From NCBI GenBank assembly GCA_002778195.1, contig PCDI01000001.1:5777338-5841337 (forward strand): DNA of 64,000 bases, read 5' to 3'. This DNA is from Raffaelea ambrosiae. Taxonomy: Eukaryota > Ascomycota > Sordariomycetes > Ophiostomatales > Ophiostomataceae. The notes below the pieces were generated by a model. That model did no database searches. It had not been told where the DNA came from and saw only the letters and a program-made list of their open reading frames with translations. Positions 13,163 through 23,704 of the stretch are shown here, piece by piece (the stretch's first letter is position 1; the number at the start of each line of letters is the position of its first letter). The translations under genes and the position numbers were made by a program.

Positions 13163-13652
13163 GCTTGGCGGAATGGACTAGGAGAAGAACACATTTGAGT
13201 CCACAGAGATGGATCACACGGCCCAGCATTTTATTCTTTTGGCGCCCTGGTATCTTTCACATTAGACCAGATAGTCAGGCATTGTTCACCGAAAAGTCAA
13301 GGGAAGTATCCCTATCCTTGGGGCTGTTCCGCATTTCGTAAGCAGCTCGGGAAGATGATAGTGTAGTAATAACATCCATATTATTTCGTTTGCCTGTTTG
13401 ATCCTCCACTGTGTTCAATGTAAAACAAAGTTGGATGGATAACTGGGGCCAGTAAGCACCAAACGTCATTGGCTTGTGCAGTAAGTAGCTTGGGGTTTTA
13501 GCGGCTCGTCCCCCACGGCTTCGGGCTGCAGCTTGCCGCTGATAGCGATAACCAAAACTTTTTTTTTGCCCTGCCCTCTCGAATCTGTACAAAGTTGACC
13601 CTTGATACATCCTCACCAGTGCCACGGCTGCCGCAACACAGCACACGCCGTC
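13163..13652. other. Intergenic, 3' flank of decapping gene and TRM6 promoter
   Basis: No gene is seen in these 490 bases. The two flanking genes run in the same direction. A T-run (13559-13566) lies about 85 bases before the TRM6 start. Confidence 0.5.
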
Positions 13653-15677
13653 ATGGAGTCTTTAGTTCAGCCCAATGGCTGGGTCGGACTCAAACTTCCG
13701 TCGGAAAATGTGCGATTTCTCCAGGTCGTGCCAAATACGTAAGTCGTGAAGAAGTGGCCTCAAAGATTTTGCATCTAGAAATTTACGACGACAGCTCAGT
13801 GTACAGGACCCTAACCACTTCTCTCTGCTCATAGAACAATATCCCTCGGCAAATACGGGTCATTCCCGAGCAATCTTATCATTCACCGGCCCTTCGACTT
13901 GACCTACGAGCTGCAGGACAAGCTCGAGGGCGAGAACTTTTCCCGCCTGCGCATTATTCCCCCATCTGAACTCCACGCCGAAATTCTCGCCGATGAGGCG
14001 GCGGCAGCGGCGGCAGCTTCAAAAGACAGCAATCGTGCCACCCCCGACGACACGGATACTGTTCTCGCGACGCCTGACGGCGTCGAGTACTCCCTTATCG
14101 ACGTCGAAAGCCAGGCCGTCATTGCCCGCTCCAACCGCGAGTCCATCGATGCCAATGCCCGGCAGACTTTGACCAGTGACGAGATCGAGGCCCTGAAACG
14201 GGAGGGTGCCGGTGCCGGTAAAGACCTGATTGCGAAGCTCATGCTGTCACACGCTGCGCTCGACCAGAAGACGACCTTTTCGCTGGCGAAATACAAGCTC
14301 CTGAAGACGAAGAAATATATCAGGCGGTTCACGGTGATGCCGCTGGACGCATATACGCTTGGCAACTGGCTACTGGATGACAAGGACGCTGGGGCCAAAA
14401 TCTTGGATTTGCGGGACGAGATGCTGGCGTTGTTGGGGTGCTGGGGGAATGTGCACTACGGCGGTGCGGATCGGCATATACAGTCGGCCAAGGGGGCAAA
14501 TGACGAGCCTGTGACGGAAGATGGCGCAAATGGTGCAGATGACAGCGCAATGAATGGCGACGCCGAGAACGCGGATCAAAAACCAGGCGTCCCCATGCAG
14601 CTACAGGGCGGTCGTTGGCTGGCAGTAGACGACACGGGTGGCCTGTTGGTCGCAACCATGGCCGAGAGGATGGGCATATTGCATAACGATGCGCCGCATT
14701 TGGAGCCAGCAGAACCCAGGAAGGACGAGGAGGAAACTGGTCAGCAGGACAACGAAGTGGACATGAAGGACGGCGGCGAGACCGCACCGGCAACAAACGG
14801 CAGCAGCAGCAGCATCAGCAGCAACACTGAAGCAGCAGAGGTGGCGATACCAGCAGCACAGGCACACCTTCCGAAACAAAGGCCTTCAAGAAAAAACCAG
14901 CCGTGGCGCGACAACCACGACGACTTCTTCGTGCCATTTTCCCTCACCAACACCCTCACCGTCCTCCACAACAACGCCCAGGCCAACCTGTCGTTCCTCA
15001 AGTACTTTGGTTACGACTGCACCGACCCCAACCCGCCGCCTCACCCGCTTGCCGAGCATCTGTTGTGCTTGTCGTGGCTCCAGCTCATCGAGCCCCAGAG
15101 CGACACCGTCTATGCCCTGCAACCACCAGACGAGCCAGCTGACATCATTGCCAGCTGGAAGCCCACCCGCCGCGGCAACTACCACCGTAAGCGCCGCCGT
15201 TGGGCCCGGACGCGGCACATTGTCGACTCTTCGCGAGCCGGCGGCTTCTCAGGGCTGGTCATCGCCACGTCCATGGACCTTGTGTCGACCCTCCGGCATA
15301 CTGTCCCTCTGCTTGCCGGCGGTGCGCCCGTGGCCGTGTACTCTCCTACATTGGAGCCTCTGATTGCGCTGGCCGACTGTTTTAGTGTGGCACGGCGAAC
15401 GGCATGGTCGGGTGCGGATCCTCCGCCGGAGATCGCAGGCCAGTCGGTGGACGAGCTGGAGAAGTGGCCAGGCAGCGAGGCCTTCCCCTTGAACCCGATG
15501 ATGCTGCTGGGAGTGACGGTACAGACGAGCCGCGTGCGAAAGTGGCAGGTATTGCCAGGGCGGACCCATCCGCTGATGACGGCGCGCGGCGGATCGGAAG
15601 GCTACATCTTTACGGGCTGGAAGGCAAAGCCGGCAGAGGGCCGGGTGACGGCGCGCGGCAAGTTCAAGAGGCGTTAA
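13653..15677 (+). CDS. TRM6: tRNA (adenine-58-N1)-methyltransferase non-catalytic subunit TRM6/Gcd10
   Basis: Two exons, 13653..13738 and 13835..15677, with a 96 bp GTAAGT...ATAG intron containing a CTAAC branch site; 642 aa. The short first exon encodes MESLVQPNGWVGLKLPSEN, and the product continues with the typical Gcd10 N-terminal segment (SLGKYGSFPSNLIIHRPFDL). Further hallmarks are the KDLIAKL / FSLAKYKLLKTKKYIRRFTV region, the FLKYFGYD segment, and a C-terminal methyltransferase-like fold. TRM6 pairs with catalytic TRM61 in the nucleus to make m1A58 in tRNAs, including initiator tRNA. An acidic, low-complexity insertion (about residues 200-330, rich in Asp, Glu, Asn and Ser) is unusual in length. 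Confidence 0.93.
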
Positions 15678-16105
15678 AAAGGGGGGGGGGAGGGAACTTT
15701 TAATTTTGCATCTTTGATTGACCTGGATACAAAGCGAATCGCATCATAGAGGCCACTCATACACACGGGCGAGGTCGCACCTTTTTCAGCTGGTTAGCAT
15801 GCATATACACCGGGCGCATTGGCCGAAGGTGGAAACTTGTATAACAGGACAGAAAAAAGAGGCTGATCCTTGTGTTTCTTAATCTGTTTTCAATTTTCTT
15901 GATTTTTTATTGGCTTTTTCTAGTATGGCATACTCATCACGCGCTTCTGCATTTCATTTTGCCTTAGGTTTGCTGTGGTCAGCTTCTCGTTCAACGTTGT
16001 TGTTTTGTTTCACCATCTATATCAACAAAAGCCAACGTGTTTCCGCTTTATATTTTTGGGTAATGATCATGCTCCTGCCTTGCCACCAAACGACATCTTC
16101 TTCCC
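15678..16105. other. Convergent intergenic region
   Basis: This is 3' flank shared by TRM6 and the minus-strand ARPC3 gene. It has a G-rich run directly after the TRM6 stop (15681-15690) and T-rich sequence at 15890-16030. No gene is seen. Confidence 0.5.
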
Positions 16106-16736
16106 TCACAAGCTCTTCCCCATAAACTTGCGCTTTGTAAAACTCAGCCACCACTTGCTTGGCTTCGCATCTGTATCCGCATACACCCGCGCCAGCAGCC
16201 GCTGGGCCAGCTCCTGCCGCACCTGCGCCATGTACTGCCGCAGCAGCTCAGATTCTTGGCGGTCCCGCGGCGGCTCGTAGATCTGGTTCAGCGGCCAGGC
16301 CGGGTCGCCGGGGATGGCAAAGTTGGTGTCCAGGGCCAGGTTGGTCACATCCTTGGTAGCCTCGCGGAGGTTGGCGTGGGGCTTGATCTTGGTCAGGCAG
16401 TCGCTGAGGAACCAGATGCCATACACAAGCAGGCGGTCAGCAGGGCCCTGAATCTCAAAGTTGCGGAAAAACGTGTTGGCACGGAAGAGCGACAGGATCT
16501 CGTCCAGGATGTCGTAGCTCTCGCTGTCCGGGTCGGGGGACTCGCTCAGAGGCAAAGAAGGGTCGAGCGGCAGGGTGTAGGCCGGGCCGCGGGTCTTGGT
16601 GCGCAGCGGCAGGAGGGGAAAGTTGCCGATCAGGCGACCCTGCTCTACCGACGGGTCATTGTTGAAGATGGAGTTGTATGCCTTTCAGATAAGTATCACG
16701 AAAGTTAGTTTAAAATGCTCATGAGGCGGACCAGGT

Positions 16737-16768
<32 letters not shown>

Positions 16769-16849
16769 CTAACGAGGAAAATGCGACCAAGAGCAAGGAA
16801 ATAAAAAGTACTAGATTTGGATGGAAAGGAATCGTGAACTTACAGGCAT
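16106..16849 (-). CDS. ARPC3: Arp2/3 complex subunit 3 (p21-Arc, ARPC3)
   Basis: Two exons, complement(16106..16681, 16844..16849). The first coding exon is only ATGCCT, followed by a 162 bp GTAAGT...AAAG intron; 193 aa. The product starts MPAYNSIFNNDPSVEQGRLI and has the family landmarks GNFPLLPLRTK, YDILDEIL, FRANTFFRNFEIQGPADRLL, and PGDPAWPLNQIYEPP near the C terminus. ARPC3 sits at the base of the Arp2 side of the seven-subunit actin nucleator at cortical patches. The intron contains an uninterrupted run of 30 G (30 C on the coding strand), which is exceptional. The length is close to the family norm (about 175-190 aa). Confidence 0.95.
16738..16767. repeat. (G)30 homopolymer inside ARPC3 intron
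   Basis: Thirty consecutive G on the plus strand lie in the middle of the ARPC3 intron. The run is real in the given text, but its exact length may be an assembly estimate. Confidence 0.9.
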
Positions 16850-17649
16850 GGTGATGCTGCACAATGTGCCAGAAAGAAGGAGTTCCGCAGCTGCGTCGTC
16901 TCTCTCAGTCTGGAGGCAGGCTGCAGTTCGATATCGCAAGGAGATGCTTGGTTGGCTGCCCCGCCATAGCACCAGCCAACGTTGGCGTGGTCCCTTGGAG
17001 GGTGCCTTCGTTTGCTGCCTGACTTCTGGGGCGCCAACACGAAGAAACAGGATTACGTCAGTGCTTCCAGAGTGACTCAGCACAAGCTTATATCACGTGC
17101 ACACGCGCAACCTTCGCTCGCCACGTAGGGAAGGCAACAGCGAAACGCTGGGCCAGGCCGTGTTTGCCCCGCGCGCCCTCTTTGACGAGTGGCGTATGTG
17201 TGCCCAATTAATATGCGATGCGCCCATCAAAGGTTTCAGTTTTTCTTCGCCCTTTGTCCCTCTTTGATCTTCGTGACACGGCGCGTTTTTTTCCCCCTCT
17301 CGACACATTTTGTTTTCGCCATTTGCGTCTTCATACCTGATTAACGACCATCTGCGTTCTTGTACGCGCTCTTGTTTCGTCTCCGGAAGTTTCCCATGCT
17401 GTGGCCGCTGTGCTGCGCGCGTGGCTAAAAAAAAACCCTTCTAATATTCACGGTCGCTTTTTCGTCGGCCTCTTTGTCCAGTGGCTGCCTACGCAGGCCT
17501 CCGCCTTGGCCCTACCTCTTTCCGACTTTTATTTAGTCATCTCATCCGACCAACGCATCCCACGACTCGGCATCCTCTGACACCGTTGTCATCTACTTTT
17601 TCTTCTATGCGCTTCACAACCAAGATCACATCTTCTTCAACGACACATC
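16850..17649. other. Divergent promoter region
   Basis: About 800 bases lie between the ARPC3 start and the next plus-strand gene. Pyrimidine-rich stretches around 17230-17640 are typical of fungal promoters and leaders. No gene is seen apart from the upstream ORF listed separately. Confidence 0.5.
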
Positions 17650-17669
17650 ATGTCGGCGTCTCCAAGTGA
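17607..17669 (+). promoter_or_regulatory. Upstream ORF overlapping the next gene's start
   Basis: An ATG at 17607 opens a 20-codon frame ending in TGA at 17667-17669. It overlaps the main ATG at 17650 in another frame. If the transcript starts upstream of 17607, scanning ribosomes that use this ATG would pass the main start, so it could repress translation. Confidence 0.45.
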
Positions 17670-19119
17670 CAGGGAGGCCAGTACTCTGAAGAGCCGCTCA
17701 TCTCCATCGACTGCGGCTGACTACATCGTCAAGCGTGCATCGCGCGGCCGCCACGACCGCGCAACGCGCCCCGAGTACGGCTCCATCTACGGCATCATGT
17801 GCGAAAACAGCGGCGCCTCGCTCTATGTCCTTCCGATTCTATGGACCGACCTCCACAGCCGTCTGTTGAACGTCCGGTTCTCCCCCAACCATCCTACCGC
17901 TGAATCCATCATGGCGACCAACTCGCGTGCCGCCCTCGTGCCCCGCCACGACAAGCAGCAGATGGTGGACACGCTCAGCTCCGAACTCTCCTCGCTGCTC
18001 TCGCCCGAGGACAGCCGGCCGTTCTGCAAGTCGCGAGCCATTAAGAGAATCCTCACGACGCTCTACCCATCGACCATGTCCCAGCCCAAGAGCGTGGTCG
18101 AGCTCGATCTGCACTTTGGCGGCCGGCTGTTCCGCAGCGCTGTGCGGCTGCCCGTTATCTGGAAGTACGGCGACAACGCCGAAACGGCATCCTTTGACTC
18201 GGCCCTGACGCGGCCCATCTCGTCCATTGGCATCTCGCCCAGCGGCACCTTTGCCAATGACGATGCGGCCACCGCGCCATCATCCAGCTGCAACAGCAGC
18301 CAGAGCACGACTGGCGGGCCCATGGTCGCGTACATCAACCGGTCGCACCTGTTTCTGGTCCGCCAGAACCTGTTTCGCATCGTCCCCGGGCCTGAGGGAG
18401 GCGACACGAGAAATACCCCCGTCGCACGGCTGCAACACCTGCGATCAAAGCAGCTGCTCCCGGCAGACTGCGACCACGACGCGTATCTGGTGGGCATTTT
18501 CCTGGCCATGGCGCAGAGCCATTTCTATGACGTGCCGTCCCAGGCCTATTCATGGAACAACCGCCGATCGCAGGGCTGCGTCGAGACGCCCGAGTTCCGC
18601 GATGTGGACCTGCGCATCCTGACGCACGACGATGACACGCACGAGTTTATTGTCTACTCTACCACGGTGACTGCGAGCTTCTTGCAGCGGTTCGCCGAGC
18701 CTACCAAAGCACCATCAGCGCCAGATGCGGGCGTCCGGATTGAGTACACGCGACTGCCCGCGTGGCCAATCACGGGCCTCAAGGAGCGACTTGGCAAGGC
18801 GCTCGGCAGAGAGATTGCCGGAGACATCGAAGAGCAACTTGCCGAGGCCGTGTCTGAAGAACAGCAGCAGCAGCCTGGGAGCAGCAACAACAGCAGATAT
18901 CCAGAGCCCGAAACGGCATCGGGGGAGCCGGAACCACACGCCGTGCCGCAGGTGGGCAGTCTGAAGCGGAAGCGAAAGTCATTCACGGATATTTTTTCCG
19001 TTAGCTTCGACGAAAACACAAGTGGAAGCCTTTCGAGCGGTGCTCATTCTCCGACACTGTCGCCTCGGGGGAAGAGGAGACAAGCACGTTCCATTTCATC
19101 CTCTCTAGCCGTCTTTTGA
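17650..19119 (+). CDS. Conserved-looking protein of unknown function
   Basis: A single-exon frame of 489 aa starting at ATG 17650. I do not recognise a named domain. Residues about 1-45 and 380-489 are polar and low complexity, the latter with a KRKRK basic cluster that could be a nuclear signal. Residues about 50-370 look globular, with SIYGIMCENSGASLY, ELDLHFGGRLFRSAV and HLFLVRQNLFRI segments and a region facing HDDDTHEFIVYSTTVTASFL. High GC at third positions supports coding. A transcription-associated or nuclear role would be a guess. Confidence 0.8.
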   Translation: MSASPSDREASTLKSRSSPSTAADYIVKRASRGRHDRATRPEYGSIYGIMCENSGASLYVLPILWTDLHSRLLNVRFSPNHPTAESIMATNSRAALVPRHDKQQMVDTLSSELSSLLSPEDSRPFCKSRAIKRILTTLYPSTMSQPKSVVELDLHFGGRLFRSAVRLPVIWKYGDNAETASFDSALTRPISSIGISPSGTFANDDAATAPSSSCNSSQSTTGGPMVAYINRSHLFLVRQNLFRIVPGPEGGDTRNTPVARLQHLRSKQLLPADCDHDAYLVGIFLAMAQSHFYDVPSQAYSWNNRRSQGCVETPEFRDVDLRILTHDDDTHEFIVYSTTVTASFLQRFAEPTKAPSAPDAGVRIEYTRLPAWPITGLKERLGKALGREIAGDIEEQLAEAVSEEQQQQPGSSNNSRYPEPETASGEPEPHAVPQVGSLKRKRKSFTDIFSVSFDENTSGSLSSGAHSPTLSPRGKRRQARSISSSLAVF

Positions 19120-20760
19120 AACGAGACGGGGAAAGAAATCATTATTATGAAATGGCAATGGGAAACACGTTTGAGCATTTTGCGCTTTTTCCCCCCCTAC
19201 ATGTTCTTGACGGGAACGCCACAACGTGGTATTGGGGTTGTTATGGGTGGGGGAGGGTAATGACGAATCTGCATTTACAGCCATATGCCCAGGGGGGATC
19301 TTGCATCTCGACTACGGGTATGTGCGACAGGCACGGGACTTGCCTGGCCTGGGTGAGAAACAAACATCTGGAGTTTATGTGAACGGGATCAAATCAAGTT
19401 GAACTGCAAAGACACAAGCATGTCATGTCGGAAGGCGCACGGGCAAACGGGAATTTTGTTTTTCTTTTCTTCTGACTCAGTTTGAATTTAGTGTGAATTT
19501 GAAGGGGCAATGAAATCCACAATGATATTACTATGTATTTGATCTCTCCAATAAAAAAAACCGGTTATCCGTCGAACAATACCAATCACGAGTACCCGTT
19601 GCGGCGTATCTCGCACGAAGTTTTTCTCTGTGGCTTGGCCGTGCAGTAGCGTGCAGCATCCCCTGGAAATGTGTAAATTACACCGTTGGGGAGTCACCAG
19701 GCTCTGGGCGGATCGTATTCTTCGCAAGAACTGGGGACTAGGGACTAGCTCAACAGGTGAGGCTGAACCCCAAAAATCTGTGAGCAAACCAGGAATGCCT
19801 GCCAAGACAACCTGTGCGAAATCACTTCACGAAAGGAGTCTAGTCCGGCGGTTAGCGCAAACAAAGAACACAACAGACGTGTGAGTAGAAGGGCAAGAGA
19901 GGGAAACGAGGATGGAGCAAAAAAAAAAGGAGCATGGCCCAAAATGGTCACCAGGAAGTTGTGGACGGTGCCAGACAGAAAACATACTGTGATCCATTCC
20001 TACTGCATAGTATCGTACACACATACGGTCATCGTGTCAAATAGGAATACTGATGGACGTTTCAAACAAACGGTCTGCCACGGGTGACATGCTTGCGGAG
20101 CAGACAGAAAAAAAGAACAGCAGAACAAACTTTTTCTACATTGGAAAGCCTCGTTCTCGTCTCAGTCGGCCTGTGGGTCTGCGCCCACCACCCCGATGCC
20201 TTGCCAATTAACCTTTTAAGCTCAGCTGCCTGCCGATCCACTTCCCATTAGGCAAACGTACTCGCTAGGCTGAGAGTACTTGGGCCAGAGTCGCCTAGGT
20301 TTCCCTTTCCGCGACTCCCCATGATGGGGCTCATCCTTCCCCTTTGGCCCACAGGCCAAGGCGCCTGGTCACCACCAAGTACTTTGTAGGATACCAGAAT
20401 GGCGTGTCCGCCCTCGGCGCGAAGATGCCAAGGGTTTGGGGGGTTGGCCCGATTACTCTGTAAGGTACTCGGTCTGGCATCGACCCCCAGTCGACCCCGG
20501 TCGCGCGTTTCCATATCTGCTCGTGTGGCTGCCCATTTCTTCTGTGTTTTTGCCTGCTTGCTTCCGTTTCTTCTGCTCCTTTCCTTCTGATTTTTTTCTT
20601 TTTTTTTCTTTTTTTTCTCGGCTTGGAACATTGGCATGTGAACTACTGTCTCTGGAGTTTTCCCTTGTCGACGCACTCTTCACCGTTGTCGTTCTTGAGT
20701 TCGTGTCTTTGAATAATACAATCACGCATTCTGCTCCACATCGCTGTCCCCATCACAGCA
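19120..20760. other. Intergenic, no gene seen
   Basis: About 1.6 kb without a supported gene. The last 200 bases are strongly pyrimidine rich (T-runs at 20589-20617) and lead into the start of the surface-protein gene, so they are probably its promoter and leader. Confidence 0.5.
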
Positions 20761-22476
20761 ATGCCATTCATGCGGCTCCTGCCCGCCGTGGCCGTGTTCG
20801 GCACGGCAGTCCATGCCGTTGCCTTCCCCGGACCCGCAGAAACGGTGCTGCCAACCCTGCCATCCGACGGTGTCACGCCCGTGCCAACAGAGGCTCCCCT
20901 GCTCAAAGAGCTCATGCGCCGGGCCGAGTCGCCCACGACGGTCTACTTTGCCGAGGACAACACCTGTGGTTATGTGTCGGGAAGCATCCGTGAGTTTCTC
21001 TGACCCGCCGAGCACGTGGACTCGGTCTTTTGTATGCTGACACGCTGCTGTAGTGTCCGCCTACACGTGCTACAGCCAGGACGCGCAATGTGCCATTATC
21101 ACCGTCAGCAGCGAGGGCTTTCTTGGCTGCTGCGACTCGTATGAGTGCGCCGGCTTCTACGTCGACTGCCTGGACTCGGATGCGTACGCCTCCAGCTGCG
21201 GCTCGGACTGCATGTCGGATACCTTCACGCTGAAGTGGTATGTCTGCTCGCGGTGGAATTTGCGCTTCCTCTTATGCTTTTCCTCGGATTCCTCTTACGT
21301 CTCTCGTTGGATGTCCCCCATCTTCTGTGTTGCGTGACTGCTCTTGGTCCCTTCGTCCCTCGTCTTACATTCGCTAATCATTCAACTCCCAGCACCGCCT
21401 TCGGTTACCCGTACTGCAACTCCGCCACCATCAACGGGGGGAGCTCCCTCAAGGTCTATGGCTACTACTGCGGCGATGTCCCCGTCTCCAGCTACCAGCC
21501 GCTGTGGACCACCTACTCTGGCCAGGCCGGCACGCACTCCTTCTCGCCCTCGGTTCTCGATTCGGGCGGCACCGCCTCCGCCGTGAGCTTTGGCGGCGGC
21601 TCGGAAACGGCTGGTGGTGCCGGGGACAGCACCAGCGACGCGGCCCCGGCAGCCACGGGGCGGCCATCGTCGTCACCGTCATCCACGAGCTCCGGCAGCG
21701 GGTCGAGTAGTGGAGGAGGAGATTCTTCGTCCTCGGACTCCGACAGACCGCAAACAGAGGAAAAGAAAAAGACCAACGTCGGCGCCATTGCTGGCGGCGT
21801 TGTCGGTGGTGTCGTGGGCCTGGCCGCCATCGGCGCTATTGTGGCGTTTGCGCTGCTGAAGAAGAAGCGCAGGAACGCACAAAAGCAACAGCCTCTGGTT
21901 GCGTCAGCCGCTGCTGTTGCTCCTGGCCCAGGCGGCGGTGGTGGCGTTGCTCCTCCGGGGAACCCCGGCATGGTCCAAGTCGGCCCGTCTCCGCCGCCGC
22001 CCAGCGGTGTCGCCTATGGCCAGCCAGGCCAGCCAGGCTATGACCAGAAGATCCCTCCCGTGTATGCGGCTCCAGGGTCGCCCCAGCCCGCGTACGCCAA
22101 CGCGCCGCAGCAGCCGCAGTACTACCAGCCGCCCCAACAGCCTCAACAGCAACACCAGCAGCCCGGCATGCCGCAGCCACCACAGGCAGCGTACTACCCA
22201 ACCCCGCCCGTCGGCGACACCAACAACAACAACAACATGGCCATCTCCCCGCAAGAATACAACCGGATGAGCAGTGTCAGCTCAGCCAGTGGCATCCCTC
22301 AACCGAGCCCAATCAGCCCGCAGCCAACGGGCACGAGCTTGGTAGGTGGTGGATTTGGAAGCAATGCTCAGGGGCAGTCGCAGGTACCACCAACCATTCA
22401 CGAGGCCGGAGGGAACACAGTCGGAACTGCGGATGCAAACCCAAACCACCGTGGTGAGATGCACGAGTTGGCATAG
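20761..22476 (+). CDS. Single-pass Cys-rich surface protein (sensor-like)
   Basis: Three exons, 20761..20989, 21054..21237 and 21393..22476; 498 aa. Introns are 64 and 155 bp with GT-AG ends. The product has a signal peptide (about residues 1-21), a Cys-rich ectodomain (about 70-170, starting NTCGY and with several GCC/CG pairs), a Ser/Thr/Gly-rich stalk, a membrane segment at about 267-295 built of Gly/Val/Ala, then a basic stop-transfer KKKRR and a Pro/Gln-rich cytosolic tail to residue 498. The layout is that of fungal wall-stress or WSC/Mid2-like surface proteins, but the Cys pattern is not a clear WSC domain. Function is not assigned. Confidence 0.85.
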
Positions 22477-22976
22477 TGGAGGGGGGGGGGATGTCGAAGA
22501 AGGTTATTCCGGTAGGCGAAACCCATTGTAATTTATTGAGAAGACATATATCTGGGTTGGCTGTTTTCACTTGCAGTATGATTACTATCATTGTATTTTG
22601 GTATTATGAGACGAAACTTAAGCGACACGTCCCAACCAAAGTCAGCATCCGACCCTCTTTTGGAACTGGAATCCCAGTTCTTGATCCCCGACAAAAGCCC
22701 CGGAACTTGACCGTACTTGAACCCTTCTGTGCCCAGAAGCAGTGCGCTCAGATGCAAGGCTCCTCGCTGCTAAGACTTGACCACATCGTGAGGAAGCAAT
22801 CTACGTGGACCCATGTGACGTCTTTGCCCCTATTCGCGTCCAGGCCCCGACGTGGTATTTACACTTGAATCTCCGATCCGAACACTCAAGCGCCATGCGA
22901 CCCCCAGAACTTCTTACCCCCCAGCCCACGGTAGAGTGAAGCGAGATTATAATAAGGTGATGGAGTTCTGGTTCGT
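22477..22976. other. Intergenic, no gene seen
   Basis: This is 3' flank of the surface-protein gene, starting with a G-run (22482-22490). No coding signal is seen. Confidence 0.45.
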
Positions 22977-23647
22977 ATGAGTATGTTTACATTGTTTCCA
23001 CGCCTAAATGGTCGACTAACTCAAGCGTATAGGTACCAGAAGATAGAGAGCAAAGCTTCCGTACATGACTTGGAGTCGCTGAAAGACCGTATAAGGAAGG
23101 TTGCCTACGGCATGGACGGACAGGATTCTGAGGACAGAGAATTTAATGTCCCTGGATGGGAAACCATGCGGAAATATTGGATAACATTTACGGCAGCTTG
23201 GCGGCGTGCTTGCCCCCAGGAATCGATACCGCATGGTCTAGCGCAGTCCGTGACAGAGACAAGTATCCCAACATTGAAGTAACACTGAATGCCAGAAAAT
23301 GGAAGGAGAGATGTGGGCGGTACAATGGAAGGACCATCTTGAGACGCCATTCTTCAGAAGTCAGTCAAGTGAGGATATCGAGAATGCCGGTGCCTTGAGC
23401 CATCGACTAAAACGACTGGGTCTACGAGTAGGATACCCAGCATCTCCAGGAGGTGGACGGAGCCATTCTGTACAGAGTGAAATGGCAAGGACAACCAGAG
23501 CCTGAGAACGCTTGGGTGGATAAGTGGGATCTTGGTGAGGTTGTTGCAGCGTTTGAGACCAGTTCAACTATGTACGGCCAGGAACACTGGAAAATAATGC
23601 TGTTTTTTTCTGCCTCTCACTATATGCAGGTATTAGAAACTAGATAA
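22977..23647 (+). pseudogene. Chromodomain-like fragment, probably decayed
   Basis: A frame near 23440-23560 reads EVDGAILYRVKWQGQPEPEN followed by AWVDKWDL and VVAAFE. This matches the chromodomain pattern (aromatic-xVKW-G, then a Trp and an acidic/Leu helix). An in-frame TAG lies just upstream of it (near 23430). Frames before this (22977-23400) look partly coding but shift between phases. Fungal chromodomains occur in heterochromatin proteins and at the C terminus of gypsy-type integrases. I cannot tell which this was, and no integrase is visible nearby. Confidence 0.4.
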
Positions 23648-23704
23648 AGAAGGCCCAAAAATGCAACCGTCGTCACGCCACAGTATACGCAAAGCGAGAA
23701 CTCT

